A stretch of DNA of 64,000 nt, from NCBI GenBank assembly GCA_021442155.1, contig CM038228.1, positions 82,093,095 through 82,157,094 on the forward strand, given 5' to 3'. The translations under genes were made by a program, and so were the position numbers. Of the stretch, positions 12,648-26,600 are shown one piece after another; within the stretch, counting starts at the first letter, position 1, and the number at the start of each line of letters is the position of its first letter. Under the pieces are notes generated by a model, which saw only the letters and a list, made by a program, of their open reading frames with translations, made no database searches and was not told the DNA's origin. The DNA is from Cymbidium sinense. Its lineage: Eukaryota > Streptophyta > Magnoliopsida > Asparagales > Orchidaceae.

Positions 12648-13869
12648 AGGGTGTGTTAGCGATTGAGCCATAGTCGCTCGACTTTGAAAAATTTCAGTTC
12701 GAGCAGTCGGATCATCGAGCTCGAGCTTCAATGTGATTTCGAGCCGCTCAAAATCGGTGGGCCGCGTCGGATCGAAATCAATCACTGAAATACAAAAGCG
12801 GCTCGTTTGTCTAAAATAAAATCCATTTAAACTTCTCGCACCATTTTTTTTTAAGATGACTTACATTTTTTCATTCTTTTAGATTTATAAAGGAAAAAAA
12901 TTGATATACACCTATATTCAAATTAGTTTGATCAAGAAGACAAGAACAAACAAATATTATTAAACCATTAACATTTTAACAAATAATTTGCTAAAAGAAA
13001 ATAAAATAACAATATAATAATAAACTTAATTACTTTGATAATTTCACCAATCACGGACAATATACATTATTATTAAAATAGCCAACAAACAAAAGAATAA
13101 ATAAAACTTTTCTTATTAATAGCAAGTTAATTTTAAATTTTACAAATCTTTTCTTGACAAATCACAAATAATAATAGCAAGTTAATTATAAAATAATCAT
13201 CTTCATTGTCTAATAATTAAATTATTGATTTAAATAAAATTTTCTCTGACTTGAAAAGGCATTATATTACTTTTTCATTTTAAGTACAATACAACCGAAT
13301 TGTAGGTAGCTTTATAGCATCAAACGATTAGATACTTAAAAGCATTTTCATACATGAATACATGATTGCTCAGTTTAAAACTCGGTTGTTTATAACTTTC
13401 TGCAAATTGCATATTTACATCACCTACTACCCATTCATCTAACGTTAATTAAGTTTGCCTCCATCACTTCGGGCGTCAACGTGAAACGACATTCATTGAT
13501 TGCAATTCGTCATAGCAAAAGAAGGATTGACAATTGACAAATGACAAAATAATATTGCATTTTAAGGAAAATCATTTCAAACGATATAAATTTGTTTGTG
13601 GGACTCAGTCGAGAAAGTAATATCCATCTTCAAGCATTAGCAATTAGCGAAAATTTGTAATTTTTATATTTTACTTCAATAATTGAATGCTCCAACCTCT
13701 AGATTGCCCAAGCCATCCATTAGAGCCTTAAAGATAGAAAAATAAATCCTTGCAAAGTGACAAAACCTCACAAATCAAAAAATATCATGCATTAATATAG
13801 TGGAGTCGCAGAATAAAGGCTCTAGGTTGCTTGGCCATCCAATGAGGCTTGGTAGCCAATAATGAAGCA

Positions 13870-14815
13870 AAAACAAATGAATTTACCCAAATTACAAATA
13901 TATTCTCTTCTCATCGTAAAAAAATTAAAAAAGCAAAATTCTTCATGATAAGCCCACTAGATCTCATATCCTCCGGCTCCACACCACCACCAAGGCAACA
14001 AGGCAACAAATAACAAAAAACGCTAGCCAAGACCATGTGACCAAGAAGACAACAAAATAACCAAAAAAGCACCCACCAACAACCATAACACCCACCAAAA
14101 GAAAGATGAGCAAAGTGCAGAAGCCAAAGGTTAGAAAGAGCACATCGGTTCAATCAACGAAATTACATAGCCCAACAATACGGGTTAAATAACACCACCA
14201 TAGGCCCACCAACACATGTTACACATCCACCCATCCAACTCAAGTGATCCTAATTCCAAAATAGCCAACCAAGTGAACCAATCAACCAACACGACCAAAA
14301 TAGTCCAAGTCCAACACAATAAATCCAACACAAAACAAGGTTAGAGAAACAAAACAAATGAATTTACCCAAATTACAAATATATTCTCTTCTCATCATCG
14401 TTGAAAATTAAAAAAGCAAAATTCTTCATGATAAGCCCACTAGATCTCATATCCTCCACACTCCACACCACCAAAACAACAAGGCAACAAAATAACAAAA
14501 GCACCCAGCCAATGACCATGCATGACCCAATGAGGGATGAGTAGAGGCAGTGAGCGGAAAGCCATCAAGCCAAAGCTAAGAGCCAACAGTTACCGATAAC
14601 CCGACCCAACACACCCCTACATCCAAGTGATCCAAATTCAAATAGCCAACCAAGTGAACCAATCAACCAACAAAAAAAAAATACCAGTCCAACAATACCA
14701 AAAAAATCCAACACAGTTACACACTTACACCAATAAATCCAACCCGAATAACAGCGGAGCAAGGCTACCAAAAAGGAACAAAACAAGGTTGTAGGTTAGA
14801 GCTAGAGGCAAACAA
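13870..14815. repeat. Internal direct duplication within the hAT element
   Basis: 13870-14350 and 14351-14815 are diverged direct copies. Both start with ACAAATGAATTTACCCAAAT and share a CTTCATGATAAGCCCACTAG block. Later both share AGCCAACCAAGTGAACCAAT (near 14262 and 14643). Indels make the offset vary from about 380 to 482. The segment is non-coding and downstream of the transposase remnant. Confidence 0.8.
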
Positions 14816-15879
14816 AAACTCTCCAAATTCCCAAAGTGAAAGAGGCTAGATCGGTCATAGATCGTGAACATACTACAAAAGGGAAAATGCAAAGACAAGT
14901 CACAACCATGTAAGAATGTAGAAATCTCCAAGCCAAGACTCACTATAAGACCAAAATAAGACAATTAGACAACCACATATGAATATATGATCACAAGATA
15001 GTATACACGCATGGGAAGCTCAACATAATCTTGAATGAAACTTGGCTAAATCATTTTACTACAATAGTCTCTCCTCAAGAAATCTTATAAATGGTAACCT
15101 ATGACTTGTGCCCTCAAAAGCGAGTTGAGTTCTTTATTTTTAGGGTGACTAACTAAGCAAGCAAAATGTAGAATGCAAATCATGTAAGAATGTAGAATGC
15201 ATTAGTACATAAAATATAGTAAGATTGTAAGTTTGTAACTATGGAAGATGACAAGATGAAGCAAATAGGTTTGTAAAGTCAAAATAAAATTCAAACCAAA
15301 ATTTTTATATATTACATGCATCAGATAAAATATATAGTAAGAATGTAAGATGAAACAATATGTTTATAATGTCAAGCAAAAATTTCAAATCTAGGTGAAA
15401 CTTACAATATCAACTATCAAGTAATATACTATTATGTCACCCCAAAGCGATGAAATGGCCTCAAAGTTAGATCATCGACCAAATCATTTCACTATTAGTA
15501 TAAAAATTAATCACGAAAGCCTCCATTAATCAATCTCGGTTCAATTTTATCATTGGGCATTATATCGCCATTACTATCAAAATATTAAAGCACGAGCGAA
15601 AACAATATAATGTGATGCTACATAGCCTTTATATAAGAAAATAGTCTCCAAAAATATATACAAACCGAATAGTCACATAAAATGATCAAATAGTATTTGG
15701 TAGAAAAGTCTCCAAAAATAAAGAGAGCATAAGAAATGATATCACGATTTTCATATATCGATTAGTGGATAAGCTTTCGGTACATTTATAACCAAGTTCT
15801 CTTCCACAAGAGCATCAAGAAATTGCAATAGATTAAAAAGAAACTCATATATGAATAGAAAGAGAGAATTGTACTATAA

Positions 15880-17793
15880 AATAAAAAAGTAAGATAATAT
15901 TACCAATGGATCTTTTGATGATTTATATGCACTCGAATCCGGTTTCCACTACACTAAAGCATCTAATGTTCTTGGTGAAATTGAACTTCTATAATAAACG
16001 ACCACCACTAAAGGCGATTGAAACAGCGGTGGTTCTTGGGATGGTAAAAATATCTTTGGCCATCTTTGAGAGAGTTTTATATTTCATATAGACATTTTCC
16101 ACCACTCCAAAATGTCAAATTCAATCCGGGCATTTCACACATGCTTCATCAAGGTATATCTCCGGATCGGACTTACGTGGTACTAAGAGGCCGGTAGAAT
16201 CTATGAAGTCATACAAACCCAAATCATCATGTGAAGCATTACCACCTTCAATTGTGTTTCTTTCAGTTGAGAGGTGGATGCTTGATAGTTTCTTTGCGTA
16301 GCATATCAACAGTAATAAGAGTATAGCTCAAAAGTTTTTTGTGTTCTGATTGCCCTTCTTCTCATTCACAATGTGAACATCATAAATTTGGGGGTAGTAG
16401 TAATTGATAGCAAAAAGTTTCATTCTAGGATCTAAAATGCAAGCAATCGAAAATAACAATGAACACTCATTCGGTACTTATCAAATTTAGCCTTCATGCT
16501 ACTTGCCATGTTTGAAATAAAACGATAGATGAGCATTCTCGATCCAATATTCTCTTGATTAGAACTAGATTGGGAAGCAATCTATTCGCTGTAGGATAGG
16601 ATGAACTTGAAAAAATTTGATGCGATGAAAAATCAAGCGACTCTCTTACTTTCTCAAAATTAACCCAATCTTCTTGAGGGCAACCATATATAATTCGATC
16701 ACGCATAAAGCATATTCGGAAACACATTCTTATAATAAAAGCGACTCTAACATCTTGTATGTGGAGTTCCGATGAGTTATCAATGCAAAGTGCCTTTGAT
16801 GTGGATAAGCCAATCTGTCTTATCTCCAAATTTATGTAGCGACACGGAGATCTTTTATAAAAAAATAGACTCTCTTACCCTTTCATTATTGATTTCTTTG
16901 TCCATCGCACCATTAAGTTTAAAATATGAGCGACATATCGAACATGGAAGAAATCACCCATCAATAGAAAACCATCTAATGAATAAAGCTTTCAATTTCT
17001 TTACATCATTAGATGATGCATTGTCCAAAGTTATGGTACTAACTTTGTTGTAGACCCCATTGCAACAAACTTTCAGTGCCTCAATCACACTATGAGGAGG
17101 ATCCAAATCAATGAAACTAATTATCCTGATTGTAATTTTAATCGAGCTAATGTAATGCAGTAAGACACATATAACCAATTGTTTGATTTGAGTCCAGAAT
17201 CACTAGTAATCGAAACTCTCTCAACAACTTTCAAACTTTTTTCAACTTATCTTTTTTTGACTTCATAAACTTTCATACACTCCTCTTTGATGCCAAATCT
17301 TGAAATTTTATGATAATTTGGATTCATCGATTTCATCGAATATTGAACCATAGATGTTCAACTATCATAAATGGATATTCATGAACAATAATCATCTTAG
17401 CCACAATATTCTTTATTCTAGAATGATCATAGGCGGTCACATAAACTAGATATTGAACCGGTTTCCTCTAAATCCTCTCTTGGATCAAATAGTTTTGCTT
17501 CTTTCCTTGTTATCAACCTTCTATAGTGATTTGATTTGAAGTGTCTACTTAACGAGATGTGGTTTCATTTTGTTTGTATGATTTAACACAATAATTACAT
17601 TTAAACTTACCATTTTTCCCTTTTACATTCTGATAATTTCTTTGAAGTGTTGCCAAACTTCGGTCGTTGTCTCTTACCCTTGATCTTAGCCGAAGCTATT
17701 TCACCCACACTCTCATTTTGAGTTGTTGCATTATCATCAATAGGTAGGCGTCACTTGAAAACTAATAGATTTACTTTGAGGAGGACTTGCCAT
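15880..17793 (-). pseudogene. hAT transposase pseudogene
   Basis: Reading the - strand from 17793 gives an N-terminal start MASPP followed, with stops and frame changes, by a BED-zinc-finger-like piece near 17560-17660 (VWQHF..., CNYC). At 17178-16954 comes a well-preserved catalytic-core segment (DLDPPHS, TITLDNASSNDV), typical of the hAT transposase core. Near 16130-15930 lies the C-terminal dimerisation region (WWK, then a SISPRTLDALV-like end). The family normally encodes about 650-700 residues that cut and paste hAT elements. Here no long frame survives, so it is inactive. The order BED, core, dimerisation fits a single - strand gene. Confidence 0.75.
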
Positions 17794-18948
17794 TGAAGAA
17801 ATGAAACAAAAGCAATGCATAGAATCACTTAAAACCAACCAAGAAATCTGCTTAAAGATTGGATTATACATAAAAGATCCCCATATATTTACAACCAAGA
17901 AATGCATCTATCAACATGACAACATTTACCAACAAGGCAACAATCAACACAACCAAGTCACTAAAGCGGAAAGGCATGTGAACATCATAACATGTCCCAT
18001 GAATGCACAACAGCACCAGAAACAAGTAAACAACCTTCATAGTAACAAATAACCTCCAATAGGCATGAGGCAACAGCAATCAGCAAAGCCAAGTTCCTAC
18101 TAGGCGGCAGACGACATTCAATAGAAGATCATTACGGAGTGAAACAAATACAATTAGGAAATGAAACAAATCTGGATGCAAGCCACAACATTCAACGTAC
18201 AGCAGCAAGTAGTGGCAACAATCGTTACAAACTTACAAACCCGGGCAGACGGCAATGAAACCAAAACAAGGTGGAACATGCTATGATGCTTACATAAAAT
18301 CGTTACAAACCCGCAAATTCAAGTACCCCAGTCAACCCAAAAAAAACATAAATCGCATGATTGGCATGAATGCTTAAAGAACCAAAGCGGGAAACATCCC
18401 AAATCCAATAGGCGAACCTCAAATAATGGAATAAGAAACAATTGAAATAACCAACATAATGATTCCATGAAATACTTACGAATCGGAAATGAAAGAAAAT
18501 CGAAAGTATTTACGGAAAAAACAAATAACACGGTGATACGTGAATATTGATCAATCGAAACAAACCAAACACTAAGCGATCGACGGTCGGCGATATCACA
18601 GCGGCGCGCGATCGAGAAGCAGACCACCGGACAAGTGAGCGGAGAGGAGGAGAATTGGAGAAGAAGAGAGAAGGCGAAGTGAGAAGAGGTCGAGGGCCTC
18701 GGGGGTCGAGTCGGCGTAAATTAGAATAGGGATTTTAGTTTTAGATGGCGAATTAATGTCGGACGGCATCTGGCACCGGCCTCGCGCCCGCCCGTTCGTT
18801 CGATCCGCTGAGCCCTGGCGAGCCAGTCGGCTGAAGTCGCTCGAAATAAATTGCCATTCGCTCAAAATCGCTCGTTTGCTTGAGATCTCGGTCGAGCCCA
18901 GTTCAGTCGACTTTCAGTCACGATCTTCGAGCTAATTTCTCACCCCTA

Positions 18949-20242
18949 CCTACAAATCATATTTTTATTAAAATTGGTTATATTAATTGTAAGATACTTA
19001 TTGAGAATTTGTTTATAATGTATGAAATGTGTATGCTTATTTAAAATAGATATAAGTTAGTATAACCCTTTTAGATATTTATGAATTAGGCCGATAGGCC
19101 CACTTAGTGATAACTCTTTTAAAAATTATTAGATTTTTGTATGTTGATATTTACTTTTTTTTTATTTTAATGCATATGAGTAAAACATATTGATCTATAT
19201 AAATATAAAATAATATAATTAAGAAATAATATATTATTTAATGTGGTGGCATATGAAGGTTACCATAAAATTATATTTATTACCTTTTTTAACTTAAATG
19301 ATCATGAATATAATAATGCTACATATTATATTAAAATATATGATACTTTTTTACTAATGTCATGTAATATTACTTGAACTTAAAGAGTGAATATATTCAT
19401 TATAATGTTTTCACATAATAAATAATATCTTTTTTCTTGTTCATATTATGTCATATTTTTTTTCATTTATTTTTTAATAAATAAGTTGTTTATTGAGTTT
19501 AAATTATCAAATTTATTCATAAAAATTTCTTATTATAAGTTCTATTAATCTATTTGTTGGATAGTTAGTAATATTATATTCAATATTTAAGCTTATATTG
19601 TAGTTCTATTTATTCTTCTATTTGGTTGGGTAGTTTTTATTTGTATAATTATATATAAATTCTTTTTAAGATTCTAATAATGAAATAAAATGTTGTTTAA
19701 TTTTTATTACTTACTTCTACATTATATATTTAAAAATATTCGTACGTAAAACTTTTTTTTTAGTAATATATATATATATATATTCTGGTTTTAAATTTTT
19801 CTTAATATAAAGGCTCTGTTTTCCCACTTCCCACTCCATCCACCTCAAAGTCTGAGTTCGAAGCTTCTCAAGAACTTGTTTACTCCGCAGTCTCGGTTCC
19901 CTCTGCTGTTTTGACCTACTTTTCAATTTCCACTCACGTGTTGCTACAAGCCAACCGAAGAGCGGTTCTTCGTCTCGGCCTAGGAGAAGGAAGAATGGGA
20001 GTTAAAAATCCACGGTCCTTAGCACACTCTCGTGGGCTTCCCAGATTTCTGAGGTCCAGGTCGATGCCGGAGCCGAACTGCTACCTTGGCCTTTCTCCAC
20101 TAACAAAATGGTGTCATTTCTCGTGCCCCACTGGCAGGTACTTTATAGCGAGATCCTCAGCTTCTCATTTTTATCACCCTGTGCTTTAGACAGAGAGAGG
20201 GAGTAAATTGCTGAGTGGGAACTGGAGATTAGAGCAAGAGAG
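18949..20242 (+). promoter_or_regulatory. PEPC upstream region and 5' UTR
   Basis: 18949-19800 is very AT-rich with a short (TA)n run at 19769-19783. A TATAAAG box lies at 19806-19812. From about 19820 composition becomes balanced and pyrimidine-rich, consistent with a transcribed leader of up to ~400 nt. A second TATA-like word, TTTATAG, at about 20146-20152 would give a much shorter leader. I cannot choose between them from sequence alone. A 5'-UTR intron is also possible. Nothing else is recognised in this stretch. Confidence 0.4.
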
Positions 20243-20410
20243 ATGTCGAAGGGATCAATGGAGAAGTTGGCTTCGATAGACGCGCAGTTGAGGCTGCTTG
20301 CGCCAGGGAAGGTTTCGGAGGATGATAAGCTCGTAGAGTACGACGCGCTTCTCCTCGATCGCTTTCTCGATATACTTCAAGATTTGCATGGCGAGGTCCT
20401 TAGAGAAACG
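20243..20410 (+). CDS. PEPC exon 1 (residues 1-56)
   Basis: Encodes the N-terminus from [18 protein letters not shown] to LRET, including phosphorylatable Ser-11. The donor is ACG|GTAACA, phase 0. The sequence is strongly conserved among plant PEPCs. Confidence 0.95.
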
Positions 20411-20601
20411 GTAACATTTGCTGCTTTTTTAAGGTTTTTTGAATCTTTTTTAAGTCCAGGTGAATAATTATCTGCGTTTTACCCAACTTAGTTGATTGCG
20501 GTAACGAAGTACTAAAAACATACTAATAATAATAAAAAATTCTGATTTCAGCCCGATGGGATAACAACTGCGGTGAAAGTTTAAGTTGCCTCTGCGGTTT
20601 C

Positions 20602-20644
<43 letters not shown>

Positions 20645-23600
20645 CAAATTTATGTTAATTTCTCCCTCATACATCTCTTGATTTTGAAATGGATGTTCCC
20701 TTTGATTCTTTAAGCCATATTTCATCTTTTCTATTTCCTTGTTTAGTTGGCTAAATGTTGCTTCGTCTTCCAGATCTTTGATCTGAATAATTCAAAGAGT
20801 AACTTCAGTAAAGTTTGGCTTATTTTAATGTTTATCTTGGTATTCTGATCTTATGCAGGATGCATGCATGCATGCATGCATGTGTGTGTAATAAAAATTC
20901 AATTTGTGCTGCCTTGAATAAATAAAATAATTTGGGTTCTTTGCTCCACCATGGACGACTTTTAGTCTTCACGGTTGAAAATTTGCTGTTCATGATTTGT
21001 TTAAGATTAACTATTAAACTTAATTAGCTTTTATTATAGTCAAATAGGTCACCTAGATATCATTTTTTTAATGTTAGAATCATTATTTTTTAGGGGGATT
21101 TACATGCATACCACACAATTCTTATGTATTTACTTAAATTTTAATTTTTTTTATTAATCTATATCACATCAAAAATAATATCATCACTCACTTTTTAAAG
21201 TGAAATACACATTTTATGCATAGGAAAGTGTTAGATAAGTAAATATCTAACTTTAGGTGTTACATATATAAATGCATAAGAATTGTGTGTTATGTATGTA
21301 AATCTTCCTATTTTTTATAGGGAGTTTAGAATACATTTTCAGCATGCTGATGTTGTTGGTTAGTTTATTGGCAACATCACCAGTGCGTGAACTTATTTGC
21401 TTAGATTTTTTTACAGAAGTGCTGTAAGGAAAGTGCAAACTGCACAGTTGACATAATGTGGCTTAAATTTTATGTTTTTAGGTGCAAGAGTGCTATGAAC
21501 TGTCTGCTGAATATGAGAGCAAGCATGATTCTAAAAAGCTTGATGAATTGGGGGATGTGTTGACAAGTTTGGACCCAGGTGACTCTATTGTGGTCGCCAG
21601 TTCATTCTCTCATATGCTTAACCTGGCAAACTTGGCAGAGGAGGTCCAGATAGCTTGTCGCAGGAGGATTAAACTCAAGAAGGGAGATTTTGTTGATGAG
21701 GCTTCTGCCACAACTGAGTCTGACATTGAAGAGACCTTCAAAAGACTAGTTGGAGAACTTCAAAAATCCCCACAGGAGGTTTTTGATGCTCTTAAAAATC
21801 AGACAGTTGACTTGGTTCTCACTGCACATCCTACTCAGTCAGTGAGGAGATCTCTACTTCAGAAGCATGGGAGGTGTGTAAATTAAATTGGTCTTTTGAT
21901 CTTGTTTGCACCTTTAAGAGCATGGCTCATAATGAAACTCAAGTACCCAGATAACAAGTCGTCATAGTTAGAATTACCATGTAACCTGTTAGTTTGATGG
22001 CAGTGAGGGTGAATTTATCTGTTCCATCATCATTAGTTTTATATTTTGTTTTATATTTGAGTGAATTTCTCTGCTTTAATAATTTTTGCCTCCTGTAACA
22101 CCACTTCATGTTTTCCTCATGGAACTATTATGTGAACAGGATGTTTTGTAACTAATTCTGCTTCTAAGAACCAGGTTGTTTGGGATCAGAGCTTCTTTTC
22201 TCTATCAACATTCTCAAATTGTGACAGAATGGCCCTAACAATGTATGATATCAGCTGCTTAGGTCATTCATCCTTTTTTTTGGTGGAAGAAGAATTGTTC
22301 TATAATTCTTTCTCTTATTCCAAAACTAGTGAATGTTTAATGCGATTATAGCAACAATTGATGTCACCAACTAATTTATTACTTTTGTAACGGTCCATCT
22401 TGGATTGTACTTTGTCATCCATGCCAATGATCTAGGAGTAAAAGCTTTTTTGTTTAATCACGATGATCCTTTGTTACAGTGAACTTATGTGCATATGCTT
22501 GCAATAGTTGCAGTGGAACTTATGTCCATATGCTTGCAAAAGTTGCAGCCTCTATGAATTACTATATGATTTATTTGGTCATCTTTTTATGCACATTGAA
22601 ACTCTCTAGTCTCAGTGGTGTATTCAGCTGATTCATCATTTTGTCTCTTTTAAATGGATCAACAGCCAAGGTTATACTAGAATCAAATTTATGGACCTTT
22701 TTTCTTCTTTTATTAACAACTAAATGCTCATTGAAAGAGTCTGACATACAGGTTAATGCCCCAACTTATAATTTCTGTTGCACAAAGTTCCATTATTGGA
22801 AATTTAAATCTACGCATGCATCTTTAAAGATCATAGGTTTTGCCGGTTTTTGAAATAATGTTGGAGTTCCTTCAAGCAGATGGGTTTCCTCTAGTGGTAT
22901 TGTGTATGTGTTTTAGTGATTCAATTGCTCTAACTTATTAAATTTGTGAATCAATTCTCATTCAGGATAAGGAACTATTTAGCTCAGCTGTATGCCAAAG
23001 ACATTACCATTTATGAAAAGCAGGAGCTTGATGAGGCTCTCCATAGAGAGGTAAAGCCTTTTTTTTTTTAAAGCTATCTATAATTTATGCTATATAGGTA
23101 TCCTTTCTAGCAATTTTTTTTATAATTCAGATGCATCAGTGTACCCATTCTATGAACAAAGAGCATTTGAGCAATTTTAATGTCAGTCGAGATGCTTTGC
23201 CATGTTCATGGCTTTCATCATGTTTATTTAACTTGATTTATGAAACTTATATTGACATTAATAAATTCTGACTTGATTAATTTTTATATTTATTTGGTTT
23301 TCTTTGAAATTTGATTTAATTTGATTTCCAATTCATTTTTTGTTGTCTTTGATTTTAGTATGAATGAATTTTTATTTTGATTTAATTTAGTTTTAATTTT
23401 GAGGAGTTTCAATAGCTTGGACAATGATCGAAGTAATTTAAGCTTAACTCATATGAAGTTGCATTTGATCGCGTAGAGTATTGGTAAATTTTGACTTAAT
23501 TAATTTTATTTTGAGCAATGTTTAAAAAGACAAAAATTGAAAACTAAGGCGTTTTGTCGTAGTGAGGCGAGGCGCAAGCTTTGAGGCAACAAAAAAAATA

Positions 23601-26600
23601 AAAAAATAAATCAGAAAAAGTGACAAACTATCAATATATTCATCTAGTTCATTATCATAAAGACACAAATCACAAATCATAATATCAAATATTAATATAA
23701 AGCATAAATTGAAATAAGATTTCATTTAAGCACTCGCTTAAAAAATAAATGCATCATAAGAATTAAGATTTACAATAATATCATCATCATTTTATCATTT
23801 TAAAAAAATTATTATATATAACTATCATCCTCAAAATATATTTCATCATATTCAAAATCTTATTAAACTACTACAGTTATAATAGTTAACAATATATTTA
23901 ATATAATTTTAAATAAAATAATAGATTAAAAATAGGGAGAAAAATAGAGACATTAATCTAGCTCATGCTTCTTAAAGACATGCTATTTCTCAGAGATTCT
24001 GACTCGTACTGCTTGGAAAAGAAAAGTAATACTAATTTGCATAATTTGAGAGGTAAATTGCTCAAAATTAAGAAATTTAACTCGTTAAGATGGTGAGATA
24101 AATAAATAAATATGTATTATAATTTATAAAATAAACTAATATTATAAAAATTAATTATAATTATTATTTATAAAAAATAAAGTGAGACACTGACTCAAAG
24201 CTCCTCGAGGCGTTTAGCCTTGAGGCATACACCTCATCTGAAAAAAGCGTAAGTCTCAATGGACCTAGTAAGGCTTAAGCCTTGAGATGCTTTTCATGTG
24301 CCTCAGTTTGAGGCACGCCTCGAATGTTTTTTTAAACAATGATTTTGAGAAATATACATTCATAATACCCAATTCTTATGCATTTACATAGCTAATATCT
24401 AAAGTTTGATATTTACAAATAAAATGACTTTCCTATGCTTTGAAAGGTGCATTTCATTTTAAAAAATTAATAAATGTGCTATTTTTGATGCAATATTAAA
24501 GATTTGTATTCTATCTATGTAAATATTAAAGTTTCGGTGTTAGATATATAAATATATAAGAATTGTGTGCTAGGTATGTAAATGCCCATTTTATTTTTAT
24601 TCAATTTTCTTTTGATTTATTTAATTTGATTTTTGACTATATATTTTTTATGGTTGCTTTTTTTTGGGTTTTGATCCATTTTGATTTAGTTAGAATGAGT
24701 TTGCTTTTGATGTTTAATCAATTTGATTTAGTTTGGAGTTGCTTAAGTTCACTTAGCCTATTTGAGCAATGCTGAATTAAGTAGGGCCCATTAACCTAGT
24801 CTAAGTTGACCTTAGGTTTTGATCTCATTTAGTTTAGTTTGAATTTTATTTATTTTGATTTAGACTTGGTTTATGGCATGCACCTAGCACTAAGAAAGTG
24901 CTATAAAGGTTTATGTGAGGAAAATCCTATATTATAATTAAGCTTTAAGTGCTTAGGATTGAACCCTATAGGCTAGGGGATGAATATTTGTTAGCCTCAC
25001 TAAAGTGAGGTCGACAGTTCTTCCATTACCTCGACTTCTGATTGTCCATAGCTTCCAATCATCTGAATGGGACTTGTATACTTCTCCATCCATCATTCAC
25101 ATTGTCAGAAGTACTAAACTAACACCGGGAAGGATAAAATTCTTTAAAAAAACTTTTTCATTATCTAGAGAAACTTTTGCAGAGCTATCCTTTTTTTTAT
25201 GTGCTTTCCCTAGAAAACATTCTTCAGGATAGACTCAGCTTTTGTTTAATTATATGTGCATAATGTAAGCGATCAATGTGAATGTCATACGTTAAGAAGC
25301 TCTATCGATTTTAGATTATTTTTGGAGTGCAGATACTATTTGTAGTTTTTTTCTTTTTATAATTGGTGGAAACTTTGATGAGTAATTAAGAGTGAGAATA
25401 ATTATAAGTTCATGCTTTTCAACTGTTAAGATCTCAGTGACATCTTGATTTTTTTTGCAAATTTAATGTGTAAAATGAGAACAATAGAATGAACCTACAA
25501 TGTTACTCTGATACTAGAGAATTTGCGTGACATTGAAAAGGCCCTTTTATAGGCTTGACCTAATATAAATCTAGAACTTAAAGTTCGAGCAAAAGATGTC
25601 ATGCACCTATAATCTGCAGAAATAATATAGAAACAACACAGGGACTTACACATGCTTTGAGATTCATACACAACAACAACAACAACAACAATAAGCCTTA
25701 ATCCCACTAGGTGGGGTCGGCTACATGAATCCTTCGTCTCCATTGTGTCCTATTATGTGTCAAATTCTCATTTAATTCGAGTATACTAAGATCATTTTAT
25801 ACATCTTAACCAAGTCTTTTAGGTCTACCTCTACCTTTCTTAACATAAGAAAAATCTAATGCATCTACTCTTCTAATGGTCATCTGACGGTACGCTTTAT
25901 GTGGCCAAACCATCTAAGCGACTCTCCCTAATTTTATCTACCTGAGCTACTCCAACTTTTTCCCAACATACTCATTTTGCATTCTATCTCTAAGGGTAAA
26001 GCCACTCATCCACCGAGCATCCTCATCTCAACACTTAACTTAGTCTTATGTTTCTCTTTTATTGGCCAACATTCTGCACCATAAGTCATTGCAGGTCTTA
26101 CCACCATCTTATAAAATTTTCCTTTAAGTTTAAGTGGAACTTTTCTATCACATAATAGGTCAGATGCATTCCTCCACTTCAACCATCCAACTTGAATTCT
26201 ACTAATAATATCTCCATCTATTTCACCATCATTTTGAACAATAGAATATCTAAATATCACTCTTATTAATGACTTGATCACCTAAAGTCACAACACTACC
26301 ACTAAAACTTCTACAACTAAAATTACACTCCATATATTCGCTTTAGATCTCGCTTAAACCTTTAGACTCTAAAGTTGACCTCCATAATTCAAGTTTTTGG
26401 ACTCTCTCTAGTCTTATCAACAAGAAGAATGTCATCAAAAGTATACACCGTGGTACATCTTCTTGTAAATGCCTCGTAAGAACATCCATAACTAAAGTAA
26501 AAGATAAGGGCTTAATGTTGATCCTTGATGTAATCCAACCTGAAATAGGAAAATAATTTGTCAATCCTCCTTGTGTTTGGACACAAGTGGCTCTAGTATA

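Larger units (their letters stand above)
12648..18948 (-). mobile_element. Decayed autonomous hAT transposon (~6.3 kb)
   Basis: The left end reads TAGGGTGTGTTAGCGA, and the right end read on the - strand gives TAGGGGTGAGAAATTAGC. These are short imperfect terminal inverted repeats of hAT type. The subterminal regions on both sides are GC-rich with many GCTCGA/TCGAGC words, as in plant hAT elements. The flanking octamers ATTCAAAT (12640-12647) and CTACAAAT (18950-18957) could be a decayed 8-bp target duplication, but the match is imperfect and offset by a base. The interior carries hAT transposase remnants on the - strand. Confidence 0.75.

Noticed and set aside
18547..18865. Open frames on both strands in the GC-rich end of the hAT element
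   Set aside because: They overlap each other, lack known domains, and are explained by the GC-rich subterminal repeats.
20468..20725. - strand 85-codon frame rich in Arg-Glu
   Set aside because: Translation of the (CT)n microsatellite in PEPC intron 1. The same applies to frames at 38094-38427, 50932-51189 and 56553-56948.
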